Below are positions 57,129 to 64,000 of a stretch of 64,000 bases of DNA, one piece after another (position 1 is the first letter of the stretch; every line of letters begins with the position of its first letter). Made by a program: the position numbers and the translations under genes. The DNA is from Megascapheus bottae (Eukaryota; Chordata; Mammalia; Rodentia; Geomyidae): the NCBI GenBank assembly GCA_024803745.1, contig JANJXV010000014.1, positions 2,837,001-2,901,000 on the forward strand, written 5' to 3'. The notes below the pieces were generated by a model. That model was not told the DNA's origin. It did not search any database and saw only the letters and a program-made list of their open reading frames with translations.

Positions 57129-59462
57129 CAATCTCAAGTTTTTATTTTTTCCAAATGTTTTAATTTTGCAACTATCGGGGTTTTAACTAAACACTAAGCA
57201 AGCCCTCTGCCTCTTATTTCACACTCTCGGCTTGTCAACATTTTTAACTATCCCTGATTTCTTTTGGGGCAACTTTCTTTAAAGTACATACTTTGCATTC
57301 TATCTTTAAGTTCTCACGACTCAGACACTGTTGGCCCATCAAAACATCTTTCCTCTCTAACTGAAATAACTATGACAAAGGTTGTTCCCATCTCCCCTGT
57401 TCAACTGTACCTCCATCAGTGTCAGTGATTCATTTCTCGAAATTCTACCATTTCCTAACTTCTTTTTCCTGCTTGACTGTTCCTCAGTGACTTCTCTTTA
57501 AGAATTCTCTTCGGTTTTCACATGTTCTCTTCATGTCAAACATTGCTGTATGTTTCATTCTGGCCATCATTTGTTTCACAAAACTTTCTTCAACAATCTT
57601 AACTACTTTCATTTTACATATGAACAAATGACTCAAAATTTTATGAACACTTATTCATCTGATAAGGGATTCTTGTCAGAATTTGCCAAGAAATAGGCAG
57701 CTAGTGAGCTTAAGGCAGGGACAGGAAGAGTGTCCTGATAATACACTGCGTTTGAAATGTTTTTTAAAAATACAGGGAGACAAATTGTGCAAAGTGGATG
57801 GGTGGCTCTGAGGTTCAAACCTGGCATGAACACCACTTCATGATTTTTGAGCCATGAGATCTCCCAGATATAAGCTTTGTTCAGGAGAAGCATGGGGGCA
57901 CAGCAGCACTTTAAAAGATAAAAGGTAAAAGATAAAAGAAATAAATCCAGCCTACAAGACTGAAGAAAAGCCAAGGAAGGAAGAGGAAAACAATTTGGCT
58001 CTGTGAAGGCTAGTTAAATCAAATACTTTCTGTTCTCATAGCAATGTTCTGCTTCGTTAACAGCTACCTGTATTTTTTTTTGCCATATTGAAAACAGGAA
58101 GCAAATATTACAAACTCCCTCTCTGTGTTTCCTGAAGCAAAACTATTTTTCATATCAAAGCTTATCTGCCAACTCCCCAGAACATTGTCTCATCCTCTGG
58201 GAGGCAGATGTTTCTCCCAGAGCCATGTTTATTAATCATTTTGTTTATTTTAAAGTTACTGAACCTTAAAGAAAAGATAGTTTCCTAGATATGTGATTGT
58301 AGAACACAAAGAAGCAGGCTCTGAGCTTAGTCATCTTACATTTATTTCTTTTTAAAAAAATCTTTTTAATTCCAAAAAATCTTAACTAAAATTTAGGAAA
58401 GTAACCATCGGTAAGCCTGAATAGCTATGACTTTGGAAAATGTACCATTCGACTTCTTTGTGCACTAATCCTAATCTTGGTGGGCTCCTGAATTCAGATG
58501 GTATCTTACAAATGGAATGCTGTAGGAAATGAATACCATTGTTGTCATTCTGCTGAAGAAAAAGGACAGTCCTGGGAAGTAATAAGCCATACATTTCGAA
58601 GAGGTAAATAAGGACTTCTTGCTCTACTCAGGGACAAAATTCTGTTTGTTGTAATGTCAGACATTGAAGAGGCCTGGCCTGGCCCTGGCTGCATAGAAAC
58701 AGGACAAGAATAAGGTAAGAAGATGACATGGTATGAGTGGGGAATGAAGATGGAAGAAACAATTACAGAAGAAGAAACTAGTTCAGCCATAATGACAAAG
58801 CTCATCTCTGGCCAAGTTGGTATCTTTGACTTTAAAGGAGAAGGTGATCTACTCAAAGAGAATACCTGGGCAAACACAAAGATCCCTTGCAAAGGAGAGG
58901 CTGTTTGTGGGTGAGAACAGCAAGGCAGGAAGAGGTCGGGGAGAGAAGAGAAGGCCTTGGGTGACTATGACTATTATATCTGCATAGACATGAAGGAAAA
59001 TAGAAAAATGAAACATATTAAACATTGTAAGAAGAAGGGGAACAGAGGATAAGAAAGAGCAACAGAGAAGGTGAATTTGATCATAGATTATATGCATGGA
59101 TGGAAATATCACAATAAAAACCCTTTTGTATAGTTAACAAGCACTAAGAAAAATTATACTTAAAAGAGTTTAAGTCTGTTGGAGGGCCTAGGAGGATAGA
59201 AGCTTTGGGAAAAAGGCTCTTGCTAATTTGTATTTGGGAGATTATATTACATCAGGGCTGCCTGTTTGCCAAATATTGTCTGTATGCCCAGCTGGTGAAG
59301 CTAAATATACAATGAAGTTTACAATAGCCCCAGAGATGGAGGAAAGATGGGAACTGCCTTAGAGTTCTGCAGATCAGAAATCTGACACAGACTCTTGGTG
59401 GATGTGGTAACAGATTTCATGTGTCAACTTTATTGCTCCTATATCTGATGAAATATTTTTTA

Positions 59463-59660
59463 TTAGAGACTTCATAACATGACACACACCTGTAATTCCA
59501 ACTATGCTGGAAGTAGAAGTAGAAGATTCATAGTGTGATTGCAGCCCTGGCCAGTAAAAACGTAATCTGAAAAATCAACTCAAAGCAAATGTCAAGAGAA
59601 TGCAAAGTTCTTGCTTCACAAGTACAAGATCACAAGTTGGAGGATAAAGGAGGAATGAAA
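59463..59660 (+). mobile_element. Old B1-like SINE with degenerate right part
   Basis: ACACACCTGTAATTCCAACT and CAGCCCTGGCCAGTAAAAAC match a B1-like monomer. The following ID-like part is heavily changed. Confidence 0.6.
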
Positions 59661-61107
59661 AGAGAAAATTCTATGAGGGTGTTTGTTGGACAAGATTCAC
59701 ATTTGAACACAGTAGACTGTGAGTAAAAACAGATTACCTTCCCTAATATGATGGGCTTCACCTAATCAGCTGAAGACCTTTACAGAACAAAGGCTGATCT
59801 CTGGCAAACTAGACTTCAGCTGCTCTGTGAATCTCCATTTGTCTTCTCCTCCCTCCATTGAAAGCTAAAACTGATTTACAAAAGGCTTCGTGCAGCTCTT
59901 GCTGTACGTAAAGAGCTCCTTCTTTTACTTAAACAGCAGAGTCACTCTTCAAAACCAGCGTTTCCCAAACTCTACTTTGTAACATGGGAGTACTATAAGA
60001 TGTCTTCAAAAGAAAAACTCTGTAGTGAATTAGGCATGCAAAGTCTCTGACACTTCGTATGTGTACAAATAGACATCGATATGCATATGACTCTGAGATA
60101 AGAAAATCTAATCTTAAATGAATGTCCTCCAACTCTATAATTTTAAATGAATGTTCTCTGACTTATTTGACCAAGGACTCTTATTTTTTTAAAGAAATGT
60201 TCACTACTATGAAGAGAATTGATACTTAATATAGTCAAAGTGGGAAGATGTATTGCCATACCCAAAACAAATAATGGTCCAGAGTCCCACTATGGGACAA
60301 AGAAAGAGCCAGTCGTGGAGTCCTGAACCTCACTAGAGTTCCCTGGTCAGGTTATTAAGTGGCAGCATTTAGGAGGGAAGGGTGGAATCTCAAAGAAGTT
60401 TCCACTCGAGTTGTTTTGCTCCCTGTAGCTAGTGAATGGAACAGTCAAGGTTTCCATCATGAGAGTCTTACTCTAGAACTTACATTCTGAAGGAACTACT
60501 TGGAGCTCCCATTTTCACATCAAGCCAGGCACACCAGAATCCAGTGACCTGCCTTGATCTGATTAGCAGTGGCAGGGAAGAACGGATTATAATAGAATCT
60601 GCTTTCTCATCATCAAAGGCTGTGAACAACACATTTTAGATGCCGGAAGAGTACAGATTCATTGACTGACATTTTAAGTGTATAGTTGAGGCAATAACAA
60701 CAACAACAACAATAATCCCGGAATGGGGCAGTAGTAAAGTCACAGGACAGACCCAAGACTCTAAATGGGCCTTGTAGGCAAGACACTCTAGTAAAAGTAA
60801 GGCGGCACCATCTAGGGGATAAAATCGGTGCTCCATTGAGATCAATCTACAGCTAAAAAACGAGCTTCATTCAATGCCTACCTCCCCCTTGTTCCATGCT
60901 TTACTATGCACAGGATGGTAGTAGCCTTCATCTCAGGGCGTAGTGTAAAGATTGAAGTAAGCGTGGTTACCTATTATGAAATCTTGCCCTTTTTTCTCAG
61001 GGCTCCCCTGACTTAACCTGGGTAAAGTCAACTTTGGTTACAGATCGTGAATGTACTTCCTACTACCATTCTTTGGTTGGTGTGATGCTCTTCATTAAAA
61101 GATATTT

Positions 61108-61345
61108 CTGAGCCAGGCACCGATAACTCAGCCCTGTGATACTACCTACTCAGGAGTCTGAGATGGAATGACTAAGGTTCAAAGTCAGCCTGGACAGAAA
61201 AGTCCAAGAAACTTTTCTCCAATTAATCAGCAAAAATGCCACCTGGAGGTGTGCCTCAAGTGGTAGAGGCCATCCATGAGAGAGAGAGAGGCAAGTAGGA
61301 TCTCAATGCTCTAAGTACAAGGCTTGATACCACAGAGAAGGGGGG

Positions 61346-61346
<1 letters not shown>
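61108..61346 (+). mobile_element. B1+tRNA composite SINE
   Basis: GAGCCAGGCACCGATAACTC, ACTCAGGAGTCTGAGATGG and GTGCCTCAAGTGGTAGAGGC. Its tail passes into the ATC repeat. Confidence 0.82.

Positions 61347-61395
<49 letters not shown>
61347..61395 (+). repeat. (ATC)n microsatellite
   Basis: About sixteen ATC/TCA units at the end of a SINE. The poly-Met frame on the minus strand is an artefact. Confidence 0.97.
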
Positions 61396-63428
61396 CAATA
61401 GCATGTCTGAGGGCCACTACCTTTCTATGACCACAAGTATGCAAAGGATAGGAATGCTAGGCTAGGTTCCAGACATTTGTTTTCAGGTATCTCCCTTAGT
61501 GTGCATCCCAGTGGCAGGACTGGACATTACCACCCAGTAGCTGTCATGGATATGGGGTAAGACCTCTTCTGACTGCCAGACATGTGTTTTCTCTCAGAAA
61601 AGAGAAGGATCTCTTAATCCGTTCCCATTGGCCATGTAAATAGTATAAACTTTTAGAAAGCTGGCCTGGGCTTATTTTTTTCCCTCAATTCAGATGGTTT
61701 TTTGCATCTTCTATATTTGTGTGTTTCTTTAGTTAGCGTAATGGAAAACTGAGATTGGAGCCTCAGGCTCTTGTCTGATTTAACCATTACCTCTGATCCC
61801 AGGCCTTTGAGTTCCTACTAAAATTGTTTAGATTAGCTCCTACAAGTTATTACTTAGAGAGGTTACAGAGAAAACACTCCATTTCTGTTTCTCAATCTTT
61901 TATTTTTTGCTAAATGGTGTTTAAAATGGTCAGAGGATAATAAGAACCAGGATTCTCTAAATAAAAAGGAAAAATGTGAGAGAGAAGTGCTGATAAGGAA
62001 AATCGGCCCAAGGAAATGTTGTCCAAGTGTTCATAGTGATAAAATAAAGATGGTGCACTTAGGCTGAAAACTCAGGACACCTGTCACATGTAGGTCTCTT
62101 GCTAAGAGAACATAAAACTAACAAAGCCAGTTGAGAAAAGGAAGTCTGTGATGGTGGGGCAGGGCGGGGGAGGAGAGAGAAAAACCTCTTAGGATTACTT
62201 AGGACTGTGTTAAGGAACTTAAATGTGAGAAAAGAGACCATGATCATCTTACAAGTGAAGCCAGAGAAAGAAAAGGGGGAAGAGAAACTTTTAACAGTTA
62301 AGTTTAGTGACAGGGATATTTAACTTGCACCTAGTTATTTCTATTATTTACATCTTGCTATATCACACTGGTGGAGGCAGAAATTGGAATTGATCAAAGT
62401 AGTGCTTTTAATTAAAGAATTTAATTTTAAGGAAAAGGAATGAATGAATTCTTTTAGAAAATATATCTTTTTCAATTACTTATCATCACTTTTTTGCATT
62501 GTTGGAGATATTCAGAAAATCCAGACAGAGATTTTTGTCCTGTTGAGGAGGAAAACTCAGCAATCCAGGTCAAGAGGATACTTTTTGACTTCACACCTTC
62601 TTTAAACTAGCAAATGAAGGAATGGCAGAGAAACTATCGAAGAGGGTTGGGGGACACATTTTGAAAGAAACCTCGACTGAATTTCATGTCTTTGAATTAA
62701 ATGTTTTTCTTTTTAGCTATACTCAGCTGCCATCCTTTCATTCTTTTAAAGCCTTTAAGAATATCTCATGGGATGAAATTTTTTTCCAGCTGATAGGACT
62801 TCTCTAGATCATGTCATCTGAACACCAACTTGTCTTCTAAATTTTTTAATCAGTCAGCTGTCTCAGAAGGTTGTTCAGTGTGCAATTTCCAGCAGGACAA
62901 CAGGTCATCGAGAACTCCAACCAAACAGAAACAGCTTGGTCACAGTGTAACAGGCTGTGTGAACCGTTACCTCATTTAAGGTCTCTGACTTTCTGATTCT
63001 ACATCTATAAAAATGACGACGTGTCCCTTGCATGGTTGTTGCCAAGATTAAATGAGGTGTGTTTGAACACACCTGATATACTCCAATTGTGGACGTTCAA
63101 TATATGTTATTTTCCCTCCCTTTCTTCTCTTCATATGCATTTTTACTGGTAACATCAATTTCCTGTATAGGTGGAGCTGATGCTGCTAACTTTATTAAGC
63201 TAGATTTTTCCATTAAGTATTTATCCTTATTCATTAGCTTGGAGGAGTGGTGCACACAGATATTAAATTATTTACTCAAGTTTAATGAATGAAATTGAAA
63301 ACCTTTTTCCCCTGCTTAACATGAATGTGCCCTTTTCAGTATGCAGAGCTTTGCTGCATTTATTCAGAAGCTATTGCTAAGTGCTTAGTTTGGAACACAG
63401 GATTAATGAGCCTGGAGAAATGGCGTTG

Positions 63429-63442
63429 GTCACCATGACAAC
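63429..63442 (+). promoter_or_regulatory. Near-consensus RFX X-box motif
   Basis: GTCACC-AT-GACAAC resembles the inverted-repeat X-box bound by RFX factors, with one mismatch in the right half-site. It lies within ASB4 intron 2. A single motif is weak evidence of function. Confidence 0.25.
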
Positions 63443-64000
63443 CCAACTAGCTTTTGCTCTGCTCCCAGCTCAAACAAGGGATGCAGGATGCTTAACTCTG
63501 GCCTGCAGTATGTAGCTGCAGAATATAGTTCTTTCTCATAGATCTGACTCCCTGTTGCTATCTCCAATTACTCCTTAATTCCCTGGGATAAATAAATAAA
63601 AGAACACTCCTGCTTCTTTAGGGTTTTGCTACCCCCGCCCCCAGGTATACCACCAAACTTCCTTCCAAAATACATTTATCTCAACATCAGCTCCTGAAAT
63701 TGTGGCATCTGATTGACACTCTACTTCGGCACACAAATCCCTGCCATTTTTCTCCATATGAATGACAGACTCAACGCCCTGGGATCTAATTCTCTTCAGT
63801 GACTTGCTCCTCCATCCTCACTTTCTGACTGACCCTACAGTCACTCCAGGACAGAGGCATTACCTGACACTTATGAGTCTTCAAAAATCCCTAATTTATA
63901 TACCCAGTTCTTTACCCATCCCCTTCTATCTTTGCAGCTTGCTTGCTTAATGTCCTGTACAACCATTCTGTGAATCCTTCTCTGTGTTCTCTATCCTTAC

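Larger units (their letters stand above)
51960..64000 (-). other. ASB4: ASB4 intron 2 (part, continuing beyond the window)
   Basis: 12 kb of AT-rich sequence upstream of ASB4 exon 3. I searched for the exon-2 ankyrin segment and the N-terminal exon 1 and did not find them, so the intron should extend past the right edge. Repeats inside are listed separately. Other parts (52500-56750, 57130-59460, 62000-64000) show no recognisable gene. Confidence 0.75.

Noticed and set aside
51960..64000. Search for ASB4 exons 1 and 2.
   Set aside because: I found no minus-strand segment with the expected ankyrin-repeat or N-terminal sequence and splice sites. Both exons should be to the right of the window. 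A profile search would be more sensitive than reading by eye.
1..64000. CRISPR arrays, bacterial operons, phage or toxin systems.
   Set aside because: The base composition, introns, SINE/L1 content and gene identities are mammalian. The regular repeats are microsatellites, with no spacer-repeat pattern.

Overview
This is a mammalian nuclear genomic window: AT-rich, with split genes, GT-AG splice junctions, and many SINEs, LINE-1 fragments and microsatellites. The repeats point to a rodent. There are B1 (7SL-derived) and ID-like SINEs, and two composite SINE types that share a right-hand tRNA-like unit. That composite pattern and the density of (CA)n, (GA)n and (GGAA)n tracts suggest a castorimorph or geomyoid rodent (kangaroo rat or pocket mouse type). 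This is a recognition-level inference, not a proven assignment.

Two protein genes are present, each as its 3' part only, and they converge tail to tail. At the left edge, on the plus strand, are the last three coding exons of PDK4, pyruvate dehydrogenase kinase 4 (81-191, 495-608, 2144-2287), followed by a 3' UTR that probably runs to about 4.52 kb. On the minus strand are the last three coding exons of ASB4, an ankyrin-repeat and SOCS-box protein (51469-51959, 40284-40397, 38872-39060), with a 3' UTR ending near 36.6 kb. I found no ASB4 exon 1 or 2 between 51960 and the right edge, so they should lie beyond it. The order and convergent orientation match the conserved PON-ASB4-PDK4 neighbourhood of mammals (human 7q21.3), read in inverted orientation.

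The roughly 32 kb between the two 3' ends (4.5-36.6 kb) holds no gene I can support. It contains L1 3'-end fragments in both orientations, many composite SINEs, a 600-bp solo LTR with a perfect 5-bp target duplication (22134-22733), an older dispersed repeat (about 28.94-29.47 kb), an inverted pair of about 113-bp repeat copies (10.03 and 12.09 kb), a 122-bp tandem duplication with a GA tract (5.43-5.67 kb), and a repeat-poor block at 25.5-26.9 kb. ASB4 intron 3 contains a second solo LTR of 315 bp with a perfect 6-bp target duplication (45805-46119) and a close inverted pair of SINEs (48.04-48.6 kb).

The two genes do not form a pathway. PDK4 is a mitochondrial kinase that shuts down the pyruvate dehydrogenase complex. 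ASB4 is a substrate receptor for a Cullin-5 ubiquitin ligase. I see no bacterial-type operon, CRISPR array, phage or novel multi-gene system. The notable points are the mobile-element structures, the composite SINE system, features of the PDK4 3' UTR, and a CpG-dense ASB4 exon 3.
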